Positions 14,168 to 22,366 of a DNA stretch of 32,426 bases are shown here, piece by piece. The notes beneath the pieces are model-generated. The model saw only the letters and a program-made list of their open reading frames with translations, was not told where the DNA came from and made no database searches. The position numbers were made by a program, and so were the translations under genes. Positions within the stretch are counted from its first letter, which is position 1. Each line of letters begins with the position of its first letter. This DNA is from CAYNNQ01 sp051748085 (lineage in GTDB: Bacteria; Desulfobacterota; Desulfovibrionia; Desulfovibrionales; Desulfonatronovibrionaceae): assembly GCA_051748085.1 (NCBI GenBank), contig JBNJHA010000025.1:1-32426 (forward strand). The letters are read 5' to 3'.

Positions 14168-15712
14168 TCAGCTGAAAGCTCGATCCAATGCGCGATTACA
14201 GGATTTTTGAACCTCTGCTTTGACCAGTATGGCCAGTTCGCCCTCGGCATAGATCTCGGAAAAATTAATTTCCAGATTGTTCAGGTACTGAAACATTAGT
14301 GTGTTCAGTTTGGACTGCATAGGTACCCACCCGGCGAGGAAGAATCCGTGTTCTTCGGCTTGGGTGGCTGCTTCCGGGGTCAGGGGATCGTCCATATCCA
14401 GGACCAGAAAGATCACATCTATATGTTCGCAGCATAGCCGATGGAGTTCTTGGAGAATTATTCGGGCGTGATTCCAGCCGATGTGATGAATATCGATTTG
14501 GGCTATATTCAGCTCGCGGTTCATGTGAGTGGTAAACTTGGTTTGATCCGGCACTGCAGCTCGATTAGAATCAGTGGGCGTTTTTAAAGACCAGCGGCAA
14601 TCCAGGGCGTTGTCCAGGGTGGCAAGCAGTTCAAAATATTGAGTCGGGGGGTAGATTGCGGCCTCGGGAAGCGGGGCACGCATGCGTACGGAAACGAACG
14701 AGCTCCCTCTCTGAGAGAGGTGTTCGTTGATTCCCCGGAATTGAAGTGTCGCAGGCACGTAGCCCAGAAGCAGGGCAGCCGGTTTAAAACCGTAATCCAG
14801 GCAAGTCTTTTGAGTGTAGGGATGGGCGGTAACCGCGTGGGCAAAGAGTACCCTGCCGGTCTGCGAATCAGGACTCTTTACAAGTGCCCCGAGCAAACGT
14901 TTCATTATCCCCTGCCCGCGCCAGCGGGGATCGACCACTGCAATGCCCCATTCAACTACTTCAGCATTCGGCTCGTCCTTTATCCAGGCGATGTGTCCCA
15001 CCAGGCGGTCTTTTTGCGTCCGTGCAACCCATGATTGCAATGTGCCATTTCTGTGGTTGCGGCGGATTCGTTTCGGATAATAGATGTCTTTGTAAACATA
15101 AGAGTTTCCGTAACTGCGATAGACCAGTTGCGCCAATTCAACGGACCGCTTTTCATTCAGAGGTTCTATAGCTATGACCGGATCGTCAATTATGCGATCT
15201 TCGGCGGGTCCGGTCGGAATCTGGCTGCCGGGATGGGTGGCATACTCGGAAATATGCGTGTCCGATCGCCACCACTGCAGTTCTATTTCCCAACCGGCTG
15301 GTCCCCGGCTGTGCAGGCGGTAGTGATCTACCTCCTGTTTGAGCATAAAAGCCGCAAGTTCGCCCCGGTCCTGAACAGAATTCAGCAGATATTTTGCCTG
15401 GCGCGGGTCAAACTCAGGCACCAGGGAAAAGTCAAAGGGCATACCCTGGCTTTGCAGATGAATGCTGAATTGCGATGTAGTTACTTCAAAAGCGACTGTC
15501 AGTTTACTGGAGATACCGTCCTTGTCTTCCACGGCAAAGCGCTGGATGAGGACAAACGCCTCTTCCACAGCGAGCTCAACCGAATAACAGCGTTCAGGGG
15601 GGAATCGGGCATGCTGCTTCGCGAGCAGTTGGGCGCTTTGCTGCAGAAGAGGCAGGGATTCCAGGCGTACCGGGACAATCAATTCCGCTTGGTAGATATC
15701 CGAACTGTTCAT
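14168..15712 (-). CDS. Fusion of a degenerate HATPase-like domain with a GNAT acetyltransferase domain
   Basis: A 514-residue protein, last gene of the LuxE/LuxC operon. Residues 1 to about 150 look like an anti-sigma-factor-type histidine-kinase-like ATPase: a helix YSVELAVEEAFVLIQRFA where the N-box should be, a strand FSIHLQSQGMPFDF near the G1 position, and DRGELAAFMLKQEVDHYRL near the G2 helix. The Asn of the N-box and the glycine-rich G1 are not evident, so ATP binding may be lost. Residues about 180-315 are a GNAT domain with the acetyl-CoA loop DPRWRGQGIMKRLL (261-274). The last 150 residues, with EEHGFFLAGWVP, may be a second, reduced GNAT-like fold. ATG 15712 overlaps the upstream stop as ATGA, and GAGG lies about ten bases before it. 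The acetyl acceptor is unknown. Confidence 0.7.
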   Translation of the reverse strand: MNSSDIYQAELIVPVRLESLPLLQQSAQLLAKQHARFPPERCYSVELAVEEAFVLIQRFAVEDKDGISSKLTVAFEVTTSQFSIHLQSQGMPFDFSLVPEFDPRQAKYLLNSVQDRGELAAFMLKQEVDHYRLHSRGPAGWEIELQWWRSDTHISEYATHPGSQIPTGPAEDRIIDDPVIAIEPLNEKRSVELAQLVYRSYGNSYVYKDIYYPKRIRRNHRNGTLQSWVARTQKDRLVGHIAWIKDEPNAEVVEWGIAVVDPRWRGQGIMKRLLGALVKSPDSQTGRVLFAHAVTAHPYTQKTCLDYGFKPAALLLGYVPATLQFRGINEHLSQRGSSFVSVRMRAPLPEAAIYPPTQYFELLATLDNALDCRWSLKTPTDSNRAAVPDQTKFTTHMNRELNIAQIDIHHIGWNHARIILQELHRLCCEHIDVIFLVLDMDDPLTPEAATQAEEHGFFLAGWVPMQSKLNTLMFQYLNNLEINFSEIYAEGELAILVKAEVQKSCNRALDRAFS

Positions 15713-16989
15713 TTGGTCGCATCCTCATGACGGCGGTCGAGCACCCAGAGCAGTTTTCCGGTCCGGGGACTGCGGTGCAGCTTATCCTGTTTGACCCATT
15801 CCAATTTCAGGGGGTGGACGATGCCATTTTCAATCAGCTGCGGAAACATGTGTCTTTGACGATAGATTCCTTTGATCAGACGCTTGGTCATGTCTTGCGA
15901 TTCCTCAGCAGGGTCGGCCACCGCAAGGCGCAAAGTACATAAATCTTTGCGTTTAAAATGATCCACTACCAGTTGAATGGCCAGTATGTTTGCCTTGTCC
16001 GGCAGTTCGGCCAGGATTTTTTGAATATCCTCGATATAAAGCGTCATCGGACCGATGCGAGCACCCAGATCTGTACGGCCGAGCACTTGAAACTTGCGGT
16101 CCGGGGAGCCATGAGGTTCCAGCCATATTCCGCGGTCTCCGACCGGATAGCGGATAATGGGCATAAGTCGCCGCCTGAAATTGGTAATATACAAATGTCC
16201 CGCAGTGCCGGTTTCTTCAATCCGGTGGCCCTCGTCGTTTAAAAGTTCGAGTCGAGTACTTTTATCCAGGCACCTGTGCTCACCTGGAGCACAATCCGGG
16301 CCGGCAAAGCCCATTTCTCCGTAATCCACGCCCGCAATCCCCACTGAACGGATTTCAACGTTTGGAAGTACCCGCTTTATGGCTTCAATCTGGTCCGGAT
16401 ACATTGTCTCACCCCCGTAGATGATCCGCCGCACGTGCAGCTTTTCCGTGCCCATTCCGCCAAGTGCCGGCAGCAGGCTCATGATGGTGGTCGGTACTCC
16501 GGCAAGTGTCTGGATACGAAATTGCTGAAGGGTCTCGGATATTTCATCAGGGGGCGCAAACCCGGCAATGGGGTAACAGACGCCAACCCCTGCTTCCTCG
16601 ATGCTGCGCATGATAAAAAACAGGGAAGCATAAAGTTGTCCGCCATAGAACAGGTTGGCCACCTTTTCTCCGGGCTGCATGCCGCCACGGCGTAAGCCTT
16701 CCCCGAATGCGTGGCAGAAAAGTTGCCAATCGTTGTTGCTGAAAAACGAAAATTTAGGACTGCCGCTGGTTCCGCCGCTCTTGAAGACTACCCCGTTCTC
16801 GTGCGGACCGGTCAGTACGCGACTGTCCACCGGGGTATTCTCTTTCCAGTAGGCATGGTGGTCGGTCAGCGGGAGGTCTTCCAGGCTGAACTCTTCCGGC
16901 AGCCTGGACCATAAATCGCGGAAAAACGGGGAATTCTCGCGTACGAAATGCAGATGATCAAGTAATTGACTGTTTTCTGTAGCGTTCAT
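15709..16989 (-). CDS. PaaK/LuxE-superfamily adenylate-forming ligase
   Basis: A 426-residue cytoplasmic adenylating enzyme like phenylacetate-CoA ligase. It would activate a carboxylic acid with ATP and pass the acyl group to a thiol. Motifs are the phosphate-binding loop FKSGGTSGSPKF (69-80), YGGETMYPDQ (191-200), the RYPVGDRG segment (280-287) and a candidate catalytic lysine in SPRTGKLLWV (Lys412). A CxxxxHxC cluster (Cys233, His238, Cys240) resembles the zinc-knuckle region of PaaK-like proteins. The start ATG 16989 overlaps the previous stop by 4 bp and has GGAG five bases upstream. The acid substrate is unknown. It is a paralogue of the C-terminal half of the gene upstream. Confidence 0.8.
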   Translation of the reverse strand: MNATENSQLLDHLHFVRENSPFFRDLWSRLPEEFSLEDLPLTDHHAYWKENTPVDSRVLTGPHENGVVFKSGGTSGSPKFSFFSNNDWQLFCHAFGEGLRRGGMQPGEKVANLFYGGQLYASLFFIMRSIEEAGVGVCYPIAGFAPPDEISETLQQFRIQTLAGVPTTIMSLLPALGGMGTEKLHVRRIIYGGETMYPDQIEAIKRVLPNVEIRSVGIAGVDYGEMGFAGPDCAPGEHRCLDKSTRLELLNDEGHRIEETGTAGHLYITNFRRRLMPIIRYPVGDRGIWLEPHGSPDRKFQVLGRTDLGARIGPMTLYIEDIQKILAELPDKANILAIQLVVDHFKRKDLCTLRLAVADPAEESQDMTKRLIKGIYRQRHMFPQLIENGIVHPLKLEWVKQDKLHRSPRTGKLLWVLDRRHEDATK

Positions 16990-19496
16990 GCAATCTCCGT
17001 CCGATGGTCACAGACCGGTTTGATTTTGCCGCTGGCAGTGACGCGCTTGAACCGTTCAAATGGAACCAGGCACACCTGAAATTTGAAAGCCAGAGCCGCT
17101 TCTTTGCTGATCTCGAGTTCGGCATATTGCTCTCTGAGAACCCGCTCCGCCGCCTCTGCCGTAATTGCATGTCCTTCAGCCAGCCATAGTTCAAGAAGTA
17201 TGGTATTTCCTTCTTCCCGCACATGGACCTGAACCGGCCCGGTATATTCCAGACCTTCATCCAGCAGATTGACGAATTTTCGATAGTTAAAGAACGGGCC
17301 CCCGGCCTTGAAAGCATCACCTGTCCTTCCGGACAGCTCAAAACGCGGATCCAATCGTCCGCAGGCACATTTTCCTCCGATCCAGCGTCCAGTGTCTCCG
17401 ATCTCATAACGGGTAACTTCCGGGTACTGACGCGCACGAGAGGTAAATATGAGCCGTCCGACCTCGCCTTCAGAGACCGGAATGTCTTCTTCCATGTCCA
17501 CGATCTCAAGTGTTTGCAGATCGGTCATCAGATGATGCACCGTACCCTTGCAATACGGGCATTGATAACCCATAGGGCCGGCATCGTTCGATCCGTACAC
17601 AGCGGAACGAACCACGGAAACATTGCAGGATTCGGTCAGGAAACGATATTGCGCCCGGGTCATACGTTCGCCCCCATAGAAAATCTTCTTAATCCGTCCG
17701 GCCAGCTGAGTGCGGTTCGACTCCAGCAGGGGGACCAGGTGCGATGGGAGACCGATTAGCACATTGCTGCCGGTGAGCAGAATTTTATCTGTGATTTCAG
17801 CCTGATCCTGGATCATTCCCATAGGTACCTGCCGAACCCGCAGGCTTTCGAGGATGCTCCAGAAGCTTATAAAGCTGCCGTACATATGTCCGCTGAAAAA
17901 CAGATTCATTACGCAGTCGCGGGCCGGATCCAGGCCGGCCGCCACCAGTCCGTGCCCGGCCGCGCGCATCTGGTCGTGGTAGTCATCCCAGGAGAAAGTA
18001 GAGAATACGGTCTGTCCGCTCGAACCCCCGCTTTGAAACATGAGATGGGCTTGTTTTACGGCAGTTGCCCGGGCCTGGAATTCTTTCTTTTTCAGAATCG
18101 GTGTCTCTGTGGGAGCGGATTCCATGCAACCTTCGAGTTGTGTAATAGTGCCTATTCCCTCGGCGGCGGGCGGTCCGTCGATACTGACGCGCCGGGCAAG
18201 CTGAGTCAGGGCATAGACGCCGTCGTGAGGAGCGCCTAAGTAACTGTCCACCATTTCGCCCGCTCGCGTGATCCGGGTTACGCCGGCGCTAAGAAACGCC
18301 CGGCTCAATTCCGCCAGTGACTTAAGACCGCAGGCAAGTCCGCAGGTTTGCAGCCAGGTCCGCATGGGACGCAGGGTTTTGACTATATTCTGGCGTTGGA
18401 TCGCCTTGACAAAGATGGTGCGGAAAAGCGGCGAAGGCTTCAGGCCCGGCCGCTTATCAAGAATAACCCGCCAGCGTTTTGAATGTTTGTCTTCGAACAC
18501 GCGGGTCAGGCCCAGGGATTCCTCGGCATTGGCTACATTGAGCACGGTGGTGATCTCCGCCTGCTCAGCTTCGTCCGGAAGCTGCCCGGGAATGCCGGGC
18601 GAGATATGTCCGAGTCGTTCAGCCAGGTCCCGGGCAAAGGATTCAGCCTCTGCCTGCCCACCTTCTACGAACAGTGTCTGGGGACTTGAGCATGCCTGTT
18701 GATCCAGACGACAGACATCCTTGGCTGCCCCGTCAAGTGCCTTGTTTCGAAGTTCGGCATCATCCAGGCATTCGGCCGCAACATAATTGAAAGATATCTT
18801 GTGGCCCCAAGCAATTACTCTTGTCCCTTCGGCAGCGGAGGCACGCACCGCAGAAATGGCCCGTTCGCCTCCCCAGGCGGAAATTGCATCCGCCTGGGCA
18901 AACAGAGCCTGCATCCGGTTCTGATCTGCCGAAGACGTTCGGATTACGGCCATGTAGTTCTGCAGCCGGCCGCTGATGTCCCGGGTGCAGAGGGACTCGG
19001 CAAACAATGCGGCAAATGTGGAATCCCGGACGCTTAACTTGACGATATTTATATTGCCGACCAAAAGACCCTCAATCAGACCCAGAGCGGCGACCGCAAA
19101 GACATTCGAGGGCATGACATGAACTACGCAACCGACCGGGTACCACGCCTCGAATTGGCGGTGCGGATAACGGCGGCATGGTATCCCCGGATGAGATACG
19201 CCCAATTCAGAGCGCAGCTTTTGCAGCATTGCCTCTTTGCGCAACATGGCGGCGGTTGCCTCCAGCATCTGTTCCGCATCCTGCCTGGCCGTGGTTTCCA
19301 GGGCTTTGTCCAGCAGCAGTTTTTTAATTGCGGTATCCTGTGCAAGATCGTCAGCCAGTTTGTCTGCAGCCTCCAGCATGGAGTCAAAAGGAAATGGTGC
19401 AGTCAGTACTGAGTCCATCAGTCCGGGCAGTGCATCCAGGCGCTCAGAGAGTTGGTCATCGCCAATCCATTTGCCAAACCAGAAATGTCGGTCCAT
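16986..19496 (-). CDS. LuxC-like acyl reductase fused to a PaaK-type adenylation domain
   Basis: An 836-residue fusion, counted here from a possible upstream ATG at 19517 that adds seven residues. The N-terminal 450 residues match LuxC, the NADPH-dependent reductase of activated fatty acids, an aldehyde-dehydrogenase relative. WYPVGCVVHVMPSN, LLVGNINIVKLS and the catalytic-cysteine segment DQQACSSPQ (Cys276) are present. From about 480 to the end lies a PaaK-like adenylating domain: FQSGGSSGQTVF (494-505), YGGERMTRAQ, TRYEIGDTGRW and a candidate lysine in ASGKIKPV (828-835). Cys653/Cys656 with Cys717/Cys719 may bind zinc. The start at 19496 is chosen because GGAGGA sits nine bases before it. 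One chain could therefore activate and reduce an acid. I know LuxC and LuxE as separate proteins in luminous bacteria. Confidence 0.82.
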   Translation of the reverse strand: MDRHFWFGKWIGDDQLSERLDALPGLMDSVLTAPFPFDSMLEAADKLADDLAQDTAIKKLLLDKALETTARQDAEQMLEATAAMLRKEAMLQKLRSELGVSHPGIPCRRYPHRQFEAWYPVGCVVHVMPSNVFAVAALGLIEGLLVGNINIVKLSVRDSTFAALFAESLCTRDISGRLQNYMAVIRTSSADQNRMQALFAQADAISAWGGERAISAVRASAAEGTRVIAWGHKISFNYVAAECLDDAELRNKALDGAAKDVCRLDQQACSSPQTLFVEGGQAEAESFARDLAERLGHISPGIPGQLPDEAEQAEITTVLNVANAEESLGLTRVFEDKHSKRWRVILDKRPGLKPSPLFRTIFVKAIQRQNIVKTLRPMRTWLQTCGLACGLKSLAELSRAFLSAGVTRITRAGEMVDSYLGAPHDGVYALTQLARRVSIDGPPAAEGIGTITQLEGCMESAPTETPILKKKEFQARATAVKQAHLMFQSGGSSGQTVFSTFSWDDYHDQMRAAGHGLVAAGLDPARDCVMNLFFSGHMYGSFISFWSILESLRVRQVPMGMIQDQAEITDKILLTGSNVLIGLPSHLVPLLESNRTQLAGRIKKIFYGGERMTRAQYRFLTESCNVSVVRSAVYGSNDAGPMGYQCPYCKGTVHHLMTDLQTLEIVDMEEDIPVSEGEVGRLIFTSRARQYPEVTRYEIGDTGRWIGGKCACGRLDPRFELSGRTGDAFKAGGPFFNYRKFVNLLDEGLEYTGPVQVHVREEGNTILLELWLAEGHAITAEAAERVLREQYAELEISKEAALAFKFQVCLVPFERFKRVTASGKIKPVCDHRTEIA

Positions 19497-19513
19497 ATCT
19501 TTTATTCCTCCGG

Positions 19514-20665
19514 TCATTTGAGCAATTCTGCCGCGGCAGCCGCGCAGCTTTTGTTTCGAGACAGCCCGGCCCGTCCCAGAATTTCGAACCAGGGCGTCGG
19601 ACAGACATCATTGGCATCGGGTTGATGGCGAATGCCTAAATCTCCCATAACTACACTGTGGGCGGGCGCTGAAGTGATATACGGAGAAATAAAGGAGAGA
19701 AAACCGGGAGTGCCGTCCGCAACCGGTTCGAGTGTTCGTACATCCCGGACCACGACACGGGACCATGTCGGTTGATGCAGGTGATGCTTCGGGCAGTCGA
19801 CATAGGGGATACTGTGTTCCACCGCGCCGTAGGTCTCGACTATATCGCGGCTTTTGATTCCCAGCTGAGCACCAATGTCCCGGTGAAGTTCGGCCTTGTC
19901 GATGGCCTGGTCCGCGTAGCCCTTCCAGCCGCCGCCGAAAATCACTCGACTGCCTTCTGATAGTTGGAGGTCAGGATGCGTGATCGCTCGCATACGCTGA
20001 AGGATGAAGTGCAGGAAGGCGGGAAAACCGATAATCCGAACCGGGGTGTCCGATTGTGCCCATGCGGACAAGGCCCGGATCGCTCCGAAGCAGTCGAATT
20101 CGTGACTGCTGCCTACTCGGCGCAGAGTCCAGAACTGATCGGCAACCGGAGCAAAGTTCATCAGATACTGATTGGTGTTCGAGGTTCCCACCCTGAATCC
20201 TTCGTAGGGTTCGTAGGCATTGACCAGATAGTGGGCCGGTTCTTTGCTGACAACGTCTCGTGCCAGCATTGCCGCGTCCACCATGGCCCTGGCATGCTCG
20301 ATGGTAAAGGCATCGAAAAATATCTGCGATTTCTGACCGCTGGTTCCGGACGAGGTCAGATGAAGTGTAACCTGTTCAAGCGGTATGGAGCGGATTTCAT
20401 GGGCCTTGAAAAAATTGGCATGCAGCGGCGGGAGCGCCAGAACATCGTCCATGGTTTGGATTGAGCCTGGATCTATGGCACGGGCAGCTGCAAAGCGCCT
20501 GTACCAGGGGGAACGTTCGATATGCAGCGCAGTAACCGCACGCATGGCGGAAATAAACGCGGTATCTGTCCGGGCATTCGGGAGATAGGCCTGATTAAGG
20601 CTGCAAAAGTCGACAATCTCAGAGGGGATTGAGTCGGACACGGGGTGATTCGGCTGATCGAGCAT
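19514..20665 (-). CDS. LuxE-like acyl-protein synthetase
   Basis: A 383-residue protein of the LuxE family, which activates a fatty acid with ATP, carries it as an acyl-enzyme and hands it to LuxC. The signatures are LTSSGTSGQKSQIFFD (about 104-119), IIGFPAFLHFIL, FGGGWKGYAD, VETYGAVEHSIPYVDC and HSVVMGDLG near the end. Length is typical of LuxE. I chose ATG 20665, with GGA ten bases upstream; a GTG 15 codons earlier (20710) is open but would add a Pro/Lys-rich tail. It is the first gene of the four-gene operon, and its stop at 19514 lies about 17 bp before the chosen start of the LuxC fusion. No luxA, luxB or luxD is present. Confidence 0.82.
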   Translation of the reverse strand: MLDQPNHPVSDSIPSEIVDFCSLNQAYLPNARTDTAFISAMRAVTALHIERSPWYRRFAAARAIDPGSIQTMDDVLALPPLHANFFKAHEIRSIPLEQVTLHLTSSGTSGQKSQIFFDAFTIEHARAMVDAAMLARDVVSKEPAHYLVNAYEPYEGFRVGTSNTNQYLMNFAPVADQFWTLRRVGSSHEFDCFGAIRALSAWAQSDTPVRIIGFPAFLHFILQRMRAITHPDLQLSEGSRVIFGGGWKGYADQAIDKAELHRDIGAQLGIKSRDIVETYGAVEHSIPYVDCPKHHLHQPTWSRVVVRDVRTLEPVADGTPGFLSFISPYITSAPAHSVVMGDLGIRHQPDANDVCPTPWFEILGRAGLSRNKSCAAAAAELLK

Positions 20666-20725
20666 AGGAGTTCCATCCTTTTTTGGCGGCAGGCATCCCG
20701 GGCGGATCACCCGAGCTGCAAATGG

Positions 20726-20755
20726 GTTGTAATCGGCTTCGGCTCAGCAAGTCAA
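20726..20755 (-). promoter_or_regulatory. Weak candidate promoter of the LuxE/LuxC operon
   Basis: On the minus strand TTGACT (20755-20750) is followed after 18 bases by TACAAC (20731-20726), about 60 bp before the chosen luxE-like start. The -35 matches five of six consensus bases, the -10 four of six. Confidence 0.3.
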
Positions 20756-20779
20756 AGACTGCAAAATTTTTATCCGGAG

Positions 20780-20804
20780 CCGGGTCAAGTTAGCCCGACC
20801 CCGG
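20780..20804 (-). terminator. GC-rich hairpin after the choloylglycine-hydrolase gene
   Basis: On the plus strand CCGGGTC (20780-20786) pairs with GACCCCGG (20797-20804), one C bulged. It lies just after the stop codon of the amidase gene and before the LuxE operon on the same strand. The T-run of a strong terminator is missing, but a short AT-rich stretch follows on the minus strand. Confidence 0.35.
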
Positions 20805-20814
20805 GATTGGTACT

Positions 20815-21933
20815 TTAGCGCAGGCCCTCGGTCACGTCCTTGATATTCTGCGACTGCTTTTCATCAACAGGAATTTTTCTGACCTCGCTTCTTGAGAAAT
20901 CGATTTCATTTAAGTCTATTTTCCGGATCTGCCTGTTCCAGGCCGTGTGATAATACGTGATTAAATCGGTCGTGTCGTGGGCCACCGTCCATTGCGTGTC
21001 CGAAGGAAGCGGCTTTTTGTTCGGGTCTTGCTTTTTCTGGCCTTCCCCCAGCTTGGAGGGAGCGTTGAAACTGTCCATTACCCGGAAAAACTGCTCCACG
21101 GTTTTAAGCCCCCCGCTGGTGGGATTGGAGATTTCCCGCAGGACCAGTACCCGGACGAACCTGGAGGGCGAGGTGAAGTCCCCGGGAAGCCCCAAAAGCC
21201 CAGATCCGGGAGCGAGCGGGGTTATCTTGAGATCCCCCCAGGTCTTTGTCTTATACGACTCCGCATTAAGATATCCGTAATTTCTAAGATTCTGCAAGTG
21301 CCAGTCAAAGGTGGGATTGTTGGTTATAACCCCGACCGGATTGTCATAAATCTTCGGCTTGCCGCCTCTGTATTCTATAACCAGGGAGTTCCCGCCGGGA
21401 TCGGCCACAAAGAAATGCACCGGGGCCACTCCCCCGATATCCGGGTCTTTGACCGGCACGACCCTGACTTCCTGCATCCCCTTGCGTACTTCCTCGATGG
21501 TCGCGAAATTGGACAATATGTAATTGACCACGTTGGTGGGGGCCAGGCTTTTTTCGGCCAGGGAGGGATCGTATTCGGCGTATTCGGCAAAGCCCTCGTG
21601 ATAGTATGAACCGGCGGCAAGACCTTTTTCATTCATCCCGTCCCCGGTCACTCTGTCCAGGAGCAAAAAGCCGAGGAATCCGTATTCGGCATCCCAGCGT
21701 ATCCCGTTTTTTCCCTCGGGGGTCATGGCCTGAAACGATTTGCCTTCCGGATATACCGTGGCCTGGGTCTTGAAATCGAACATGGACCATTCCTGGGTCC
21801 GGCCGTAGACAACGGTTCCGTCCTCGCCCTCCATGACCATCCCGGTACAGGCCGAAGCGGGACCGGAAAAAATGATAAAGGCCAGTGCCGCGGCGAAAAC
21901 AAGTGCCGGAAAGGAGAAAAGGTCTTTTTGCAT
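20815..21933 (-). CDS. Exported choloylglycine hydrolase / penicillin V acylase family amidase
   Basis: A 372-residue Ntn hydrolase that cleaves linear amide bonds. A signal peptide (1-28) ends in ASA directly before Cys29, so signal peptidase cleavage would expose the nucleophile cysteine as the new N-terminus. Family residues are in place: Cys29, Arg45 (VVYGRTQEW), Asn205 (VITNNPTFDWH) and Arg258 (TSPSRFVRV). The position of the usual Asp after the Arg is Glu48. Known family substrates are bile salts, penicillin V and, in some Gram-negative members, N-acyl homoserine lactones; the natural substrate here is not known, and bile is unlikely for a free-living organism. ATG 21933 has AAGGAGG about six bases upstream. 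It is the upstream neighbour of the LuxE/LuxC operon on the same strand. Confidence 0.88.
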   Translation of the reverse strand: MQKDLFSFPALVFAAALAFIIFSGPASACTGMVMEGEDGTVVYGRTQEWSMFDFKTQATVYPEGKSFQAMTPEGKNGIRWDAEYGFLGFLLLDRVTGDGMNEKGLAAGSYYHEGFAEYAEYDPSLAEKSLAPTNVVNYILSNFATIEEVRKGMQEVRVVPVKDPDIGGVAPVHFFVADPGGNSLVIEYRGGKPKIYDNPVGVITNNPTFDWHLQNLRNYGYLNAESYKTKTWGDLKITPLAPGSGLLGLPGDFTSPSRFVRVLVLREISNPTSGGLKTVEQFFRVMDSFNAPSKLGEGQKKQDPNKKPLPSDTQWTVAHDTTDLITYYHTAWNRQIRKIDLNEIDFSRSEVRKIPVDEKQSQNIKDVTEGLR

Positions 21934-22077
21934 TACTGCCTCCTTTTGGGATGAAAAAACATTCTTATGTTAGAGGGACATAATAGCTGCTTAGCAAATG
22001 AACAGATAAAGTCAATTGTTTCTATATGTTTTGACAACATTCTGTTTGTAAGTGCTGATTTTTGTGCAAACCTTAAA

Positions 22078-22099
22078 TGCCGGGGGATGATTCCCGGCA
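22078..22099. other. Perfect 7-bp GC-rich hairpin
   Basis: TGCCGGG (22078-22084) is the reverse complement of CCCGGCA (22093-22099), with an 8-base loop. No T-run follows on the plus strand, and only a weak ATTT on the minus strand. It may end transcripts coming from the HD-GYP gene. Confidence 0.35.
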
Positions 22100-22194
22100 G
22101 GAGAAAAGTCGGGATTTCTCCCTTTTGGCGGGACCAAAAAAACGCTCGAGCCTCTCGTTAAAAGCATCCAAAAAGATCAGGCGGAAGAAACATA

Positions 22195-22366
22195 ACAGCG
22201 TGTTGAAAAAGTCCTTATTAAGCAGGCTGTTCAAAAATTCCAAGTGCAAGGAGCAAAAAAAGTTCAAGGTCGCAGCGTATTTAGACATACGTTAGAGTTT
22301 GAACTTTTTGTAGCGACGCAGCAATTGGGAGATTTTCAACAGCCTGATAAGAAATCCACACGCTGT
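22195..22366. repeat. Long nested palindromic intergenic repeat
   Basis: The ends ACAGCGTGT (22195-22203) and ACACGCTGT (22358-22366) are exact inverted copies. Inside, CAGGCTGTTCAAAA (22223-22236) faces TTTTCAACAGCCTG (22333-22346). Further in, AAAAAGTTCAA faces TTGAACTTTTT, and a CGTAT/ATACG pair sits near the centre. A single strand could fold into one long interrupted hairpin. TGTTGAAAAAGTCC at 22201-22214 also faces GGATTTTTCAACAG at 22429-22442, which suggests either a larger element or a second, nested one. I recall similar CAGGCTGTT-ended repeats between genes in many delta-proteobacteria. No transposase is encoded. Confidence 0.75.

Noticed and set aside
14168..20665. A bioluminescence (lux) operon
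   Set aside because: luxA, luxB and luxD are absent, and the LuxC is fused to a PaaK-type domain that I do not know from luminous bacteria.
14168..20665. The LuxE/LuxC operon as a recent insertion by a mobile element
   Set aside because: No integrase, transposase, tRNA or flanking direct repeat was seen; a difference in base composition alone is weak evidence.
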